The notes beneath the pieces are model-generated. The model searched no databases and had not been told where the DNA came from. It saw only the letters and a program-made list of their open reading frames with translations. Positions 1-7,806 of a DNA stretch of 64,000 nucleotides are shown here, in pieces; position 1 is the stretch's first letter; each line of letters begins with the position of its first letter. Source of the stretch: Chryseobacterium sp. Bi04 (GTDB lineage Bacteria > Bacteroidota > Bacteroidia > Flavobacteriales > Weeksellaceae). The position numbers were made by a program, and so were the translations under genes. Location: assembly GCF_918698085.1 (NCBI RefSeq), contig NZ_CAKKLP010000002.1, positions 186,001 to 250,000 on the forward strand, read 5' to 3'.

Positions 1-128
1 CAGGTTGTAGCACAGGCATATCCTGCCTGATCAATCCATTTCATGACACTTCCTCCATGTACATTTCCCCCATAATTAACATCCGAAGGCTCTGAAATAA
101 ACTGAAAAGTAATAGGTTTGTTCTGCAT
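1..128 (-). CDS. Acyl-CoA thioesterase (hotdog fold), N-terminal fragment
   Basis: Only the first 42 codons lie inside the window; the gene runs off the left edge. The ATG is at 126-128 on the minus strand. The visible N-terminus contains NYGGNVHGGSVMKWID, which fits the start of hexameric YciA/BACH-type acyl-CoA hydrolases, where the N-x-HGG segment precedes the long central hotdog helix. Such enzymes hydrolyse acyl-CoA to free fatty acid and CoA in the cytoplasm. It is divergent from the ArsC-like gene on the right. The family call is fairly safe; substrate range and total length cannot be judged. Confidence 0.75.
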   Translation of the reverse strand, partial: MQNKPITFQFISEPSDVNYGGNVHGGSVMKWIDQAGYACATT

Positions 129-183
129 CTTATAAAATTTTAATAAAGTTATTTAATAATTTTCAAAGTTTTAGATTAAATCC

Positions 184-191
184 TACTTTTG
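184..191 (+). promoter_or_regulatory. Bacteroidota -7 box of the ArsC-like gene
   Basis: TACTTTTG matches the TANNTTTG consensus of the Bacteroidota housekeeping sigma factor. No convincing TTG lies 17-23 bp upstream. The match matters because a possible in-frame TTG start at 189 sits inside this box, so translation must begin downstream, at the ATG at 246. Confidence 0.45.
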
Positions 192-245
192 GAAAAGGAA
201 ATTCTTACGAATGAGAATTTTAACAATAAAAGATTTGGAAAAATA

Positions 246-590
246 ATGAAAAAAGTATTTCACCTTAATACATGTGATACCTGCAGAAAGATTTTAGCAA
301 AATTTGATCTTAAAGGCTGGGAGCTTCGCGAGATAAAAAAAGAACCAATTACAAGAGAAGAGCTGACGGAAATGCATAAGAGAGCGAAGTCTTATGAGGC
401 ATTGTTCAGTAAAAAATCAACCCAGATTAAACTGAGAGAACTGGATCTGAAGTCTTTAACTGAAAAAGATTTTGAAGAGCTGCTATTGGACCATTATACA
501 TTCTTAAAAAGACCGGTTTTCCTTACTGATAAGGAGATATTTATAGGAAATGATAAGAAAAATATAGAGGCACTACAAGATTTTTTTTAA
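246..590 (+). CDS. ArsC/Spx-family thioredoxin-fold protein
   Basis: A 114-residue cytoplasmic protein of the arsenate reductase C / Spx / YffB family. The N-terminus has a beta strand followed by CDTCRK, giving a CxxC pair where ArsC has its catalytic cysteine. RPVFLTDKEIFIG near the C-terminus fits the conserved cis-proline segment (RP) of the family. The length is typical (about 115 residues). The frame stays open upstream to 189, but that part overlaps a -7 box and has no family homology, so the ATG at 246 is chosen. It stands alone. Actual arsenate reduction is not implied; many members with this motif are uncharacterised oxidoreductases. Confidence 0.8.
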   Translation: MKKVFHLNTCDTCRKILAKFDLKGWELREIKKEPITREELTEMHKRAKSYEALFSKKSTQIKLRELDLKSLTEKDFEELLLDHYTFLKRPVFLTDKEIFIGNDKKNIEALQDFF

Positions 591-697
591 AATTAATTTA
601 AGCTACCTATTTTGAAATATATATGCTTTAATATAGGTAAATGATTGATTTTTAATTTGTTTTTGAAATAATAAAGTTTTTGAATCCATTAATTGAT

Positions 698-705
698 TAC
701 ATTTG
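698..705 (+). promoter_or_regulatory. -7 box of the double-glycine peptide gene
   Basis: TACATTTG, an exact TANNTTTG match, ends 21 nt before the ATG at 727. A TTG at 680-682 lies only 15 bp upstream, slightly closer than the usual spacing. The in-frame TTG codon at 703 falls inside the box and is therefore not the start codon. Confidence 0.5.
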
Positions 706-726
706 TTTTATCAAAAAATTATTACT

Positions 727-909
727 ATGAAAAGCTTTTTAAAGTCAAAGAATCTTAACAGATCAGAATTGAAACAGATAAGCGGCGGAATAAAAATTCC
801 GTTAACCTGCTATACACTTTGTGGAGAAGCTGGTGGTGTAGAATCAGGTCATCCCGGAGTAGGTGATGTGTGTACATCAGACGGATCTTTCTGCTGCTAT
901 TGCAGATGA
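727..909 (+). CDS. Small six-cysteine peptide with double-glycine leader (bacteriocin-like)
   Basis: A 60-residue precursor. The leader, residues 1-21, is basic and ends NRSELKQISGG, the leader type seen in many Chryseobacterium bacteriocin-like or natural-product precursors, in which a C39 peptidase/ABC exporter cuts after GG. The predicted core is residues 22-60 (39 residues) and has six cysteines, arranged C-x3-C, a long Gly-rich loop, C, then CC-x-C at the end. This suggests up to three disulfides or a modified peptide. No maturation enzyme, C39 transporter or immunity gene lies next to it, so it looks like an orphan served from elsewhere. A strong terminator follows. Activity is unknown; it could be a signal rather than an antimicrobial. 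Confidence 0.7.
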   Translation: MKSFLKSKNLNRSELKQISGGIKIPLTCYTLCGEAGGVESGHPGVGDVCTSDGSFCCYCR

Positions 910-961
910 TTGTGAAATCTGAAAGTGTAGAGATTGTTTTAATGTACTTTCTCTGTAAAAT

Positions 962-997
962 AAAAAAGCCGCAGTTTAATTAAACTGCGGCTTTTTT
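962..997. terminator. Bidirectional intrinsic terminator
   Basis: A perfect palindrome, AGCCGCAGTTTAA and its complement, flanked by A6 on the left and T6 on the right. It can stop the rightward peptide gene and also the leftward idi-gcvT transcript, which converge on it. Confidence 0.9.
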
Positions 998-1008
998 GTG
1001 TATTGATA

Positions 1009-2085
1009 CTATACAAAAGGAGCTTTCACCACTTTTGCAGGAATATTTTTATTTCTTACCTGAATAAAGATCTCAGAACCTAATTTGAAATGAGGCTTGT
1101 CTACATAAGCAAGACCTAAACCTATCTTCTTCATTGGAGACTGCGTTCCGGAAGTTACTTTTCCAATTACATTGCCTTCTTCATCTACAACAGGGTAGTC
1201 ATGTCTTGGAACCCCTTTATCCTGTAATTCAAATCCAACTAACTTTCTTGTAACGCCTTCTTCTTTTTGTTTTGCAAAAATATCTTTGGAAACAAAATCT
1301 TTATCAAATTTTGTAATCCATCCTAAGCCAGCTTCAATAGGAGAAGTAGTATCGTCAATATCGTTTCCATACAGACAGAATCCTTTTTCTAATCGTAAAG
1401 TGTCTCTGGAAGCTAATCCACATGGGATAATTCCTTCAGCTTCACCCGCTTTTATGATCTCGTCCCAAAGCTGTTTTGCGCTTTCATTTTTAAAATAGAT
1501 CTCAAAACCTCCGCTTCCGGTATATCCTGTGTTTGAAATGATAATGTCATTCACTCCAGCCACACTTCCTACTGTAAAATGGTAGTAAGGGATTTCAGAA
1601 AGATTAACTTCTGTAAGCTTCTGAAGGATTTCCGTAGCCTTAGGCCCCTGAATTGCCAATAAAGACATCTCATCAGACGCATTGGTCATTGTTGCCCCGA
1701 AAGTATTATATTTTGAAATATGATTCCAGTCTTTATCTATATTTGAAGCATTGACAACCACAAAATATTTATCATCTTCCATTTTGTAAACGATAAGGTC
1801 ATCCACAACACCACCATCTTCGTTAGGAAGACATGAATACTGAGCTTTTCCGTTTTCCAGAGCATCTACATTGTTGGTGGTTACCCACTGTAAAAGTTCT
1901 TTTGAACCGGGACCTTCGATGAAAAATTGTCCCATGTGGGAAACATCAAATAATCCTGCTTTTTCTCTTACTGCAAAATGTTCTTCCGTTACTCCTGAAT
2001 ATTGAACAGGCATTTCAAAACCTGCAAAAGGTACGATTTTAGCTCCTAAAGAAACATGAGTGTCGTACAAGGCTGTTTTCTTCAT
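1009..2085 (-). CDS. gcvT: Glycine cleavage system T protein (aminomethyltransferase)
   Basis: 358 residues, the usual length for bacterial GcvT. It transfers the methylene group from the aminomethyl-lipoyl H protein to tetrahydrofolate, releasing ammonia, as part of cytoplasmic glycine cleavage. Visible hallmarks are the N-terminal [40 protein letters not shown] with the conserved Asp region, [14 protein letters not shown], and the C-terminal barrel ending [11 protein letters not shown]. It is the last gene of a leftward set: idi, a secreted protein, then gcvT, with gaps of 3 and 8 bp. gcvP and gcvH are not in the window. The shared terminator at 962-997 ends the unit. Confidence 0.97.
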   Translation of the reverse strand: MKKTALYDTHVSLGAKIVPFAGFEMPVQYSGVTEEHFAVREKAGLFDVSHMGQFFIEGPGSKELLQWVTTNNVDALENGKAQYSCLPNEDGGVVDDLIVYKMEDDKYFVVVNASNIDKDWNHISKYNTFGATMTNASDEMSLLAIQGPKATEILQKLTEVNLSEIPYYHFTVGSVAGVNDIIISNTGYTGSGGFEIYFKNESAKQLWDEIIKAGEAEGIIPCGLASRDTLRLEKGFCLYGNDIDDTTSPIEAGLGWITKFDKDFVSKDIFAKQKEEGVTRKLVGFELQDKGVPRHDYPVVDEEGNVIGKVTSGTQSPMKKIGLGLAYVDKPHFKLGSEIFIQVRNKNIPAKVVKAPFV

Positions 2086-2093
2086 ATTTAATT

Positions 2094-2564
2094 TTATTTC
2101 TTTATTTTAAAACTGTTGAAAGTCTCATTAAAAAGGGTCATATAATTTCCGTTCCAGAATTTCTGGCCACAGTTGATCGTTACCAGATAAAGATCTTTGT
2201 CTTTTTGAAAAGCTCTGGTAATCCAGAAAAGCTTTTCTTTTTCATCAAAATATTCGTAGAAATATTCAGTATATCCTTTTTTACTTTTATTTTCCTTTAT
2301 TTTATTCTCAGGATCTTCTGATTTATACAGTGCCAGAATAAATTTTTTCATTTCTTCTTTTGGAAGGCCCAGATCGTGATATTCCGAAATAGTAATAGCT
2401 CCGATTTCGTTGGTAGGAAAAATGTTGACAATATCACTGTCATTGGTAGATTTCCAGCCTTCCGGAACATTGATAGAATAATTGGTGCTGTCGTAAGCTT
2501 TTGCTTTCTGAGCAAAAAATAAACTTCCGGAAAATAAAGCGGATACAAGCAGTATTTTTTTCAT
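2094..2564 (-). CDS. Small secreted protein of unknown function
   Basis: 156 residues with a clear signal peptide ([19 protein letters not shown], cut near A-Q or after AKA). The mature part begins [19 protein letters not shown], a pattern of a short beta-sandwich domain seen in many hypothetical periplasmic proteins (VPEGW motif as in PsbP-like or DUF1795-type folds). No cysteine pair, lipobox or catalytic motif is evident. It sits tightly between idi and gcvT and should be co-transcribed, although no functional link with them is obvious. The function is unknown. Confidence 0.8.
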   Translation of the reverse strand: MKKILLVSALFSGSLFFAQKAKAYDSTNYSINVPEGWKSTNDSDIVNIFPTNEIGAITISEYHDLGLPKEEMKKFILALYKSEDPENKIKENKSKKGYTEYFYEYFDEKEKLFWITRAFQKDKDLYLVTINCGQKFWNGNYMTLFNETFNSFKIKK

Positions 2565-2567
2565 CTT

Positions 2568-3083
2568 TTAAAAATGGTGTTTGTATTCTTCAAGAATGAT
2601 CTTAAACCATTCGGTAAAATTTTCAGGAGCTTCAGTCATTTCTTTATCCAGATTTTCCGGAGATATGAATCTTACTTCTTGCACTTCATCTGTATTCAGA
2701 TTAAAGTCAGATTCAGACTCATGGTTTCCTACGAAGACATGATCGAGTTCATGCTCCCAAAGGCCTCCACCTACATCAGCTTTATAGATAAAATTGAATT
2801 TTTCTGAAAGTTCTGTTTCAATACCCAATTCCTCATACAGCCTGCGTTTTGCTGCCTCCAGGTATGTTTCTTCCTTTCTGGGATGAGAACATACAGCATT
2901 GGTCCATTGATTGGGGGAGTGGTATTTTCCCGAAGCTCTTTTTTGAAGAAGCATTTCTCCTTTACTGTTAAATAGAAAAACAGAAAAAGCACGGTGTAAT
3001 AAGCCGTTGATATGAGCCTGCTGTTTTTCCATCAAACCCAGAACTTCATCTTCAGAATTTACTAAAACTACTAATTCTTCCAT
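2568..3083 (-). CDS. idi: Isopentenyl-diphosphate delta-isomerase, type 1
   Basis: 171 residues, typical of the Nudix-related type 1 enzyme that interconverts IPP and DMAPP in isoprenoid synthesis. The sequence shows LLHRAFSVFLFN, the substrate-binding LLQKRASGKYHSPNQW, the catalytic cysteine in NAVCSHP, a Nudix-like EAAKRRLYEELGI segment and the acidic metal/catalytic ELDHVFVG. It is the first gene of the idi - secreted protein - gcvT unit. On the minus strand a TACATTTG -7 box ends five bases before the ATG, so the mRNA may be almost leaderless. Confidence 0.96.
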   Translation of the reverse strand: MEELVVLVNSEDEVLGLMEKQQAHINGLLHRAFSVFLFNSKGEMLLQKRASGKYHSPNQWTNAVCSHPRKEETYLEAAKRRLYEELGIETELSEKFNFIYKADVGGGLWEHELDHVFVGNHESESDFNLNTDEVQEVRFISPENLDKEMTEAPENFTEWFKIILEEYKHHF

Positions 3084-3467
3084 TTCTACAAATGTAAGCG
3101 TAATAAATGTATTTTGGAAATTTTTAGATAAACATCATGCGTTTATAACGAAATTCAGAAATAAGCGATGAGAATAACGTTAAAAAAAATGAAAAAAATC
3201 AAGTGACCTCATTTTTAAAGAGAAGCTATTTGTCTGGGGTTTATTTTAAAAAATGAACTTTAAACTTGTTTCTGGTCTAAATATTATATTTCCCAGTATA
3301 AAATGAATTTATGAAACGAAAATTTTTAATCAGAAGTGATAAAATGATGAATAAAATGTTTATATTATTCATTAAATAGTGTTTTTTGTAGTAAATTTTT
3401 AACATAAACTAAGATTCATGTGCGTGATAGTTGTAAAAACGCTAACTTTGTTCCTTAATGTTAACCG
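3084..3467. other. Divergent intergenic region idi / HAD gene
   Basis: About 380 bp, very AT-rich, with no ORF worth calling. It holds a minus-strand TACATTTG box directly before idi (plus-strand complement at 3089-3096) and a plus-strand TAACTTTG box at 3443-3450 before the HAD gene. Neither has a clean TTG at 17-23 bp. Nothing else recognisable was seen. Confidence 0.5.
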
Positions 3468-3878
3468 ATGGAATTAGAATACATAGAGCACTTAAGTCCT
3501 ATTCTTAAGGATGGAGTAAAAAATTATTTAATTGATATTGATGGAACCATTACAGATGATGTTCCTAATGAAGAACCCGAAAGAATGGTTACCTGCGAAC
3601 CTTACCCGGATGCATTAGCAACAGTAAACAAATGGTATGATGAAGGACACCAGATCTGTTTTTTTACTTCAAGAACAGAAAATCTTAAACAAATTACTAT
3701 TGACTGGCTGGATAAGCACGGCTTCAAATACCACAGTGTACTCTGTGGAAAACCAAGAGGCGGAAACTATCACTGGATAGATAATCACCTGGTAAGAGCT
3801 ACAAGATACAAAGGCAGATTTACGGATTTGGTAGAAAAGCAAGTGACTATCGAAGTATTCAAAGAAGACGGGGAATAA
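3468..3878 (+). CDS. HAD-superfamily hydrolase (phosphatase-like)
   Basis: 136 residues, compact. HAD motif I is DIDGT with the nucleophile D23 and acid/base D25, motif II is the Ser of TSR near residue 68, motif III is likely K95 in GKPRGG, and motif IV is D105 in HWIDNH. The absence of a large cap means it probably acts on an exposed phosphate, or requires a partner. It lies upstream of a serA-like dehydrogenase but is separated from it by a terminator hairpin, so co-transcription is doubtful. A role as phosphoserine phosphatase would be pure inference from the neighbour; the substrate is unknown. Confidence 0.8.
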   Translation: MELEYIEHLSPILKDGVKNYLIDIDGTITDDVPNEEPERMVTCEPYPDALATVNKWYDEGHQICFFTSRTENLKQITIDWLDKHGFKYHSVLCGKPRGGNYHWIDNHLVRATRYKGRFTDLVEKQVTIEVFKEDGE

Positions 3879-3892
3879 AAAAATATAATTCG

Positions 3893-3944
3893 AAGATTTA
3901 AAAATTAAATGGGAGCCTATCTCTTTAATTTTTAAATCTTTTTA
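3893..3944 (+). terminator. Hairpin between HAD gene and serA
   Basis: Perfect 17-bp inverted repeat: arms 3893-3909 and 3924-3940 around a 14-base loop, followed by TTTT. The stem is all A/T except one G-C pair. It reads as a terminator or attenuator after the HAD gene. Confidence 0.6.
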
Positions 3945-3965
3945 ATTTTAAATATAGTTGTATTT

Positions 3966-4925
3966 ATGAAAGTTTTAGCAAACGATGGCCTGGATCAATC
4001 AGGAATTGATGCATTAGCAGAAAAAGGCTTTGAAGTCATTACGGCAAAAGTTCCACAGGAGTTTTTGGTGGATTACATTAATGAGCATAAGATCCGTACT
4101 TTATTGGTACGAAGTGCAACACAGGTAAGAAAAGATATTATCGACGGTTGCCCTTCTATTGAAATCATAGGAAGAGGAGGAGTTGGTATGGATAATATTG
4201 ATGTAGCTTATGCACGGGAAAAAGGGATTCATGTAATCAATACCCCATCGGCTTCCTCAGAATCAGTGGCTGAGCTTGTTTTTGCACATTTATTCTCAGG
4301 AGCAAGATTCCTTCAGGATTCCAACAGGAAAATGCCTTTAGTAGGAGATACAGAATTTGCGGGACTTAAAAAAGCATATGCTGCCGGTATCGAGCTGAGA
4401 GGAAAAACCATTGGAATTGTAGGAATGGGAAGGATAGGACAGGAAGTTGCCAGAATTGCGCTGGGACTTGGTATGAGAGTTGTTGCCGCTGATAATAACG
4501 TAGGAAAGGCCAGTATTAAGGTGAAATTCTATAATAACCAGTTTATCAATGTAGATATAGAAACGGAGCCTTTACAGGAGGTTCTGAAACATTCAGATTT
4601 TATTACTTTACATGTTCCTGCTCAGAAAGACGGATATATGATTGGTAAAAATGAGTTTGATATCATGAAAGACGGGGTTGCTGTTGTTAACTGTTCCAGA
4701 GGGGGAGTTATTGATGAAGCAGCATTAATTGAAGCATTGGATTCCGGAAAAGTGAAATTTGCAGGATTGGATGTTTTCATTAATGAGCCAACGCCTTCTA
4801 AGGAAATTCTGAATCACTCTAAAATCTCTCTGACTCCTCATACAGGTGCTTCTACACTTGAGGCTCAGGATAGAATAGGACTTTCTTTAGCAGAACAGAT
4901 TTCAAGTATTTTACAGATTCAATAA
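3966..4925 (+). CDS. serA: D-2-hydroxyacid dehydrogenase, probable 3-phosphoglycerate dehydrogenase
   Basis: 319 residues, the short form without the C-terminal ACT domain. It should oxidise 3-phosphoglycerate to 3-phosphohydroxypyruvate with NAD, the first step of serine synthesis. Seen are LLVRSATQV, GRGGVGMDNID, the nucleotide-binding GMGRIG at about 153-158, NCSRGGVIDE with catalytic R245, NEP with E274, and LTPHTGAST with H292. The order Arg-Glu-His is the classic catalytic set of the family. Related hydroxyacid dehydrogenases (glyoxylate, lactate) share these motifs, so the exact substrate is likely but not proven. A terminator follows within 20 bp. Confidence 0.85.
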   Translation: MKVLANDGLDQSGIDALAEKGFEVITAKVPQEFLVDYINEHKIRTLLVRSATQVRKDIIDGCPSIEIIGRGGVGMDNIDVAYAREKGIHVINTPSASSESVAELVFAHLFSGARFLQDSNRKMPLVGDTEFAGLKKAYAAGIELRGKTIGIVGMGRIGQEVARIALGLGMRVVAADNNVGKASIKVKFYNNQFINVDIETEPLQEVLKHSDFITLHVPAQKDGYMIGKNEFDIMKDGVAVVNCSRGGVIDEAALIEALDSGKVKFAGLDVFINEPTPSKEILNHSKISLTPHTGASTLEAQDRIGLSLAEQISSILQIQ

Positions 4926-4942
4926 TCAATAAATGAAATAGA

Positions 4943-4977
4943 AAAGCGGATTCAAAAAATGAACCCGCTTTTTTTTA
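4943..4977 (+). terminator. Intrinsic terminator after serA
   Basis: Stem AAGCGG-x-TTC paired with GAA-x-CCGCTT around a short A-rich loop, then a run of seven or more T. It stands between the convergent serA and mscL genes. Confidence 0.8.
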
Positions 4978-5014
4978 TAGCCTAATTGCCGTATGACAGC
5001 AATTAATGTCTTTA

Positions 5015-5395
5015 TTATAGAGTGTTTTTGCTTTTCAGTAAGTCCCTGATTTCTGCTAATAGTTTTTGATCTTCTGTAGGTCCTGCAGGTGCCACTTCTT
5101 CCTTCTTGCTGATTTTGTTGGCCCCTTTAATGATCCAGAAAAGAACCATTGCAATACATAGGAAGCTGATAACGGCAGAAAGAAAATTTCCATAGGCAAC
5201 ACCATTCCAGGTAAGCTTAGAGATATTTTCAGCTCCCGCTGCTTTCAGTGCAGGGTTTAGTAATAAAGGAGTGACAACATCCTCCACTAAAGAGGTAACG
5301 ATTTTACCAAATGCAGCCCCAATGATAACACCGACAGCCAGATCGAGAACATTTCCTTTAAAAGCAAAAGCTTTAAATTCTTTAATAAATCCCAT
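5015..5395 (-). CDS. mscL: Large-conductance mechanosensitive channel
   Basis: 126 residues. The N-terminus, GFIKEFKAFAFKGNVLDLAVGVIIGAAFGKIV, is the amphipathic helix and Gly-rich first membrane segment characteristic of MscL, followed by the VVTPLL loop, a second membrane segment near residues 68-92, and a charged C-terminal helix. The pentameric inner-membrane channel opens under membrane tension to release solutes in hypo-osmotic shock. The gene is monocistronic, converging with serA. No unusual features. Confidence 0.96.
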   Translation of the reverse strand: MGFIKEFKAFAFKGNVLDLAVGVIIGAAFGKIVTSLVEDVVTPLLLNPALKAAGAENISKLTWNGVAYGNFLSAVISFLCIAMVLFWIIKGANKISKKEEVAPAGPTEDQKLLAEIRDLLKSKNTL

Positions 5396-5551
5396 AATTT
5401 ATATTTTTTTAATTAGTATACACACAAAAATATAATTTAAAAATGTAAAAAACGTTACTTTATAATGTTTTTTATTCTGGAAAAATAAGAATTTAAAGTA
5501 AAAGTAATCCTAATTGATGAGGTTTTTAAACAGGCATAAAAGTATGCATAT

Positions 5552-6484
5552 TCAAGGGTTATTATTGTATTGGACCTGATACTTTCTATAAAGCAGTGGA
5601 GGAATACCAATTTTTTTCCGAAATGTAAAAGTAAAACGGGATGGTGTTTCATAACCTAACAGATAAGCTATTTCAGAAATTGACCAATCTGTTAGTTTCA
5701 GCAAAATCTGGGCTTCCTGCAAGATTCTTTCTGTGATGATTTCAGAACTGGTTTTATTACGTGTACGCTTTACAGCTTTATTTAAATGATTGATAGAAAT
5801 AGAAAGCTGGGCTGCAAAATCCCGGGGTTTCCTGAATTTGATATAATCTGTTGCTGAGTGCAGTGGAAACTGCATGGCAAGAAGTTCTTCAAAAAGTAAA
5901 GTAATACGGTTGTCTGCATCTTTTCTTACAGTAGATTTAGCAGGAACTTTATTCATCTTCATAATAGTATGAATAAGGTCGTAGGTCAGGTTCCGGACTG
6001 CATCAAATTTGAAATTGTAGTTTGATGAAAGTTCTGCCTGTATTTTGATCAGCGTATTTTCAAATTCAAGATATTGTATTTCTGATAGGTCAAAAATATT
6101 TTCCTGTGTATTCTGAAATACAGGATATTCTTTTATATTTCCGTAATTGCTGAAAAACTCTTCATTAAATAGGCAGAAAAACTCTTCTATGGGTTCATTA
6201 TTGCTCTCTTCCAGTAAAAAAGGAATAGTGGGATTGATAAACATCAGTGCATATTGGTTTATTTCAATAGTCTTAGCAGCATAATGACACCTGCATTTCC
6301 CTTTTATCAATTTGATTTTGTATAGATTTTTTCTGGTAAAGGATAATGACGAAATAAGCTCTTCCCGCCTTTGTAAATCGTTAATTTTTATAACGTCAAA
6401 ATATCCCGTACCCCATTGATAATGAGTGGGTATATTGATGTTTTTCTTTTTGTAGAAATCATATATGGCGTCAGAATTGTTCAT
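5552..6484 (-). CDS. AraC-family transcriptional regulator
   Basis: 310 residues: an N-terminal cupin-like sensor (LMFINPTIPFLLEE resembles the second half of an AraC cupin) and a C-terminal double helix-turn-helix (roughly 215-305), including LKLTDWSISEIAYLLGYETPSRFTFTFRKKIGIPPLLYRK. It is divergent from an aldo/keto reductase whose start is 131 bp away, an arrangement that often means the regulator controls the enzyme. On its own strand TACATTTG ends four bases before the ATG, so its message is probably leaderless. The inducer is unknown. Confidence 0.9.
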   Translation of the reverse strand: MNNSDAIYDFYKKKNINIPTHYQWGTGYFDVIKINDLQRREELISSLSFTRKNLYKIKLIKGKCRCHYAAKTIEINQYALMFINPTIPFLLEESNNEPIEEFFCLFNEEFFSNYGNIKEYPVFQNTQENIFDLSEIQYLEFENTLIKIQAELSSNYNFKFDAVRNLTYDLIHTIMKMNKVPAKSTVRKDADNRITLLFEELLAMQFPLHSATDYIKFRKPRDFAAQLSISINHLNKAVKRTRNKTSSEIITERILQEAQILLKLTDWSISEIAYLLGYETPSRFTFTFRKKIGIPPLLYRKYQVQYNNNP

Positions 6485-6583
6485 TTTACAAATGTATTAA
6501 AATAGAGGATCGGTATATTGATTGTGGATTGATTTTCGATAGACTTGGATTGATTGCAGCTATTCTCATCGTTAAGCTTGCTA

Positions 6584-6591
6584 TAATTTTG
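6584..6591 (+). promoter_or_regulatory. -7 box of the aldo/keto reductase
   Basis: TAATTTTG matches TANNTTTG and ends 24 nt before the ATG at 6616. There is no TTG at the usual -33 distance, which would fit a promoter that needs the neighbouring AraC regulator. The open frame upstream from 6529 includes this promoter and is therefore not coding. Confidence 0.4.
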
Positions 6592-6615
6592 GTAAAAACT
6601 TTAAAAAAATATTTT

Positions 6616-7707
6616 ATGAGTTTGGCAGATTATAGAACATTAGGGAAGTCGGGATTAAAAATTAGTCCGCTTACGTTAGGTACAATGACTTTCGGTGAAG
6701 ATTGGGGCTGGGGAACAAATCCCGCAGACGCCCATCAGATTTTAGAATATTATATTCATCAGGGTGGAAATATAATTGATACAGCTAATATTTATACAAA
6801 GGGGCATTCAGAAAAAATCATCGGAGACTTTCTGGCTAAGAAAATTATTCGCCGGGATGCATTGGTGTTATCAACCAAGTTTTGGGGAAATATGTTTCCC
6901 TACGATGCCAACGGTGGAGGCGCAGGAAGAAAGACTATTATACAGGCCCTGGAGAGTTCTTTAAGACGTTTGAAAACTGATTATATTGATTTATATTGGA
7001 TGCATGCATTTGATCCGCATACCCCTATTGAAGAAACGATTTCAACACTTAATGACTTGGTTAGAGAGGGTAAAATACGCTATATCGCTGTTTCTGATAC
7101 ACCGGCATGGAAAATAACAGAAGCCCAAATGATCTCCAAATTCCGTGGATGGGCACCTTTTATTGGTCTACAATTAGAATATTCTTTATTAGAACGTTCG
7201 GTAGAAAATGAATTAATCCCCATGGCTTTGGAAATGGGATTAGGGATCATGCCCTGGTCTCCGTTAAAGGAGGGCCTTTTGAGTGGTAAATATAGCAGAG
7301 AAAATAAAGGACAAAAGATGAGTCAGAGGAATGATAGCAGACTAAATCCTGAGCTTACCGAAGGAACCTATGAAATAATTGACATGCTTCAAATGATATC
7401 GAAAGAAAGGAATATTCCTGTTTCTGCCATTGCCATTGCCTGGGTAATGCAGCAGAAAGGTATTAGCTCAACGTTGCTTGGAGCAAGAACATTGAATCAG
7501 CTAGAGGAGAATATAAAAGCCTCAGCGCTGAAATTATCTGAAGAAGAATTAAAATTACTGAACCTATTGTCAATGCCTCAATTGCCTTTCCCCCATAATC
7601 TTTTACACGGTACAACAGATGTATTACAGGCTGGCACCTCAGTAAATGGTATAAAGTCTAAGGTGGCTGATATTTTACCTCAAAATGATAAAGAAAGATA
7701 TGAATAA
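6616..7707 (+). CDS. Aldo/keto reductase
   Basis: 363 residues of the NADPH-dependent (beta/alpha)8 aldo/keto reductase superfamily. Seen are LGKSGLKISPLTLGTMTFG, the catalytic Asp/Tyr region DTANIYTKGHSE, the Lys strand LSTKFWG, the His region DLYWMHAFDPHTPIEET, and a C-terminal cofactor segment STLLGARTLNQLEENI. The sequence resembles the Tas/YajO group of yeast-type reductases acting on aldehydes and ketones. The ATG at 6616 is chosen because family homology begins right after it, and the upstream in-frame codons overlap the promoter. It is divergent from an AraC gene that probably regulates it. Confidence 0.92.
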   Translation: MSLADYRTLGKSGLKISPLTLGTMTFGEDWGWGTNPADAHQILEYYIHQGGNIIDTANIYTKGHSEKIIGDFLAKKIIRRDALVLSTKFWGNMFPYDANGGGAGRKTIIQALESSLRRLKTDYIDLYWMHAFDPHTPIEETISTLNDLVREGKIRYIAVSDTPAWKITEAQMISKFRGWAPFIGLQLEYSLLERSVENELIPMALEMGLGIMPWSPLKEGLLSGKYSRENKGQKMSQRNDSRLNPELTEGTYEIIDMLQMISKERNIPVSAIAIAWVMQQKGISSTLLGARTLNQLEENIKASALKLSEEELKLLNLLSMPQLPFPHNLLHGTTDVLQAGTSVNGIKSKVADILPQNDKERYE

Positions 7708-7806
7708 GCGAATGATCATGAAGCAAATAGTCTTTTGAGGTCTTATTTCTTTGAATAAGCCATATGGAAAATCTTTTGTAATTTGCTTACAACTTTAAGG
7801 TCTTCT

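Noticed and set aside
189..245. Extended N-terminus of the ArsC-like protein from a TTG at 189
   Set aside because: The TTG lies inside a TACTTTTG promoter box, and the added residues have no family match.
6529..6615. N-terminal hydrophobic extension of the aldo/keto reductase
   Set aside because: The frame includes the -7 box at 6584-6591 and is not part of the family; soluble enzymes of this type begin near the ATG at 6616.
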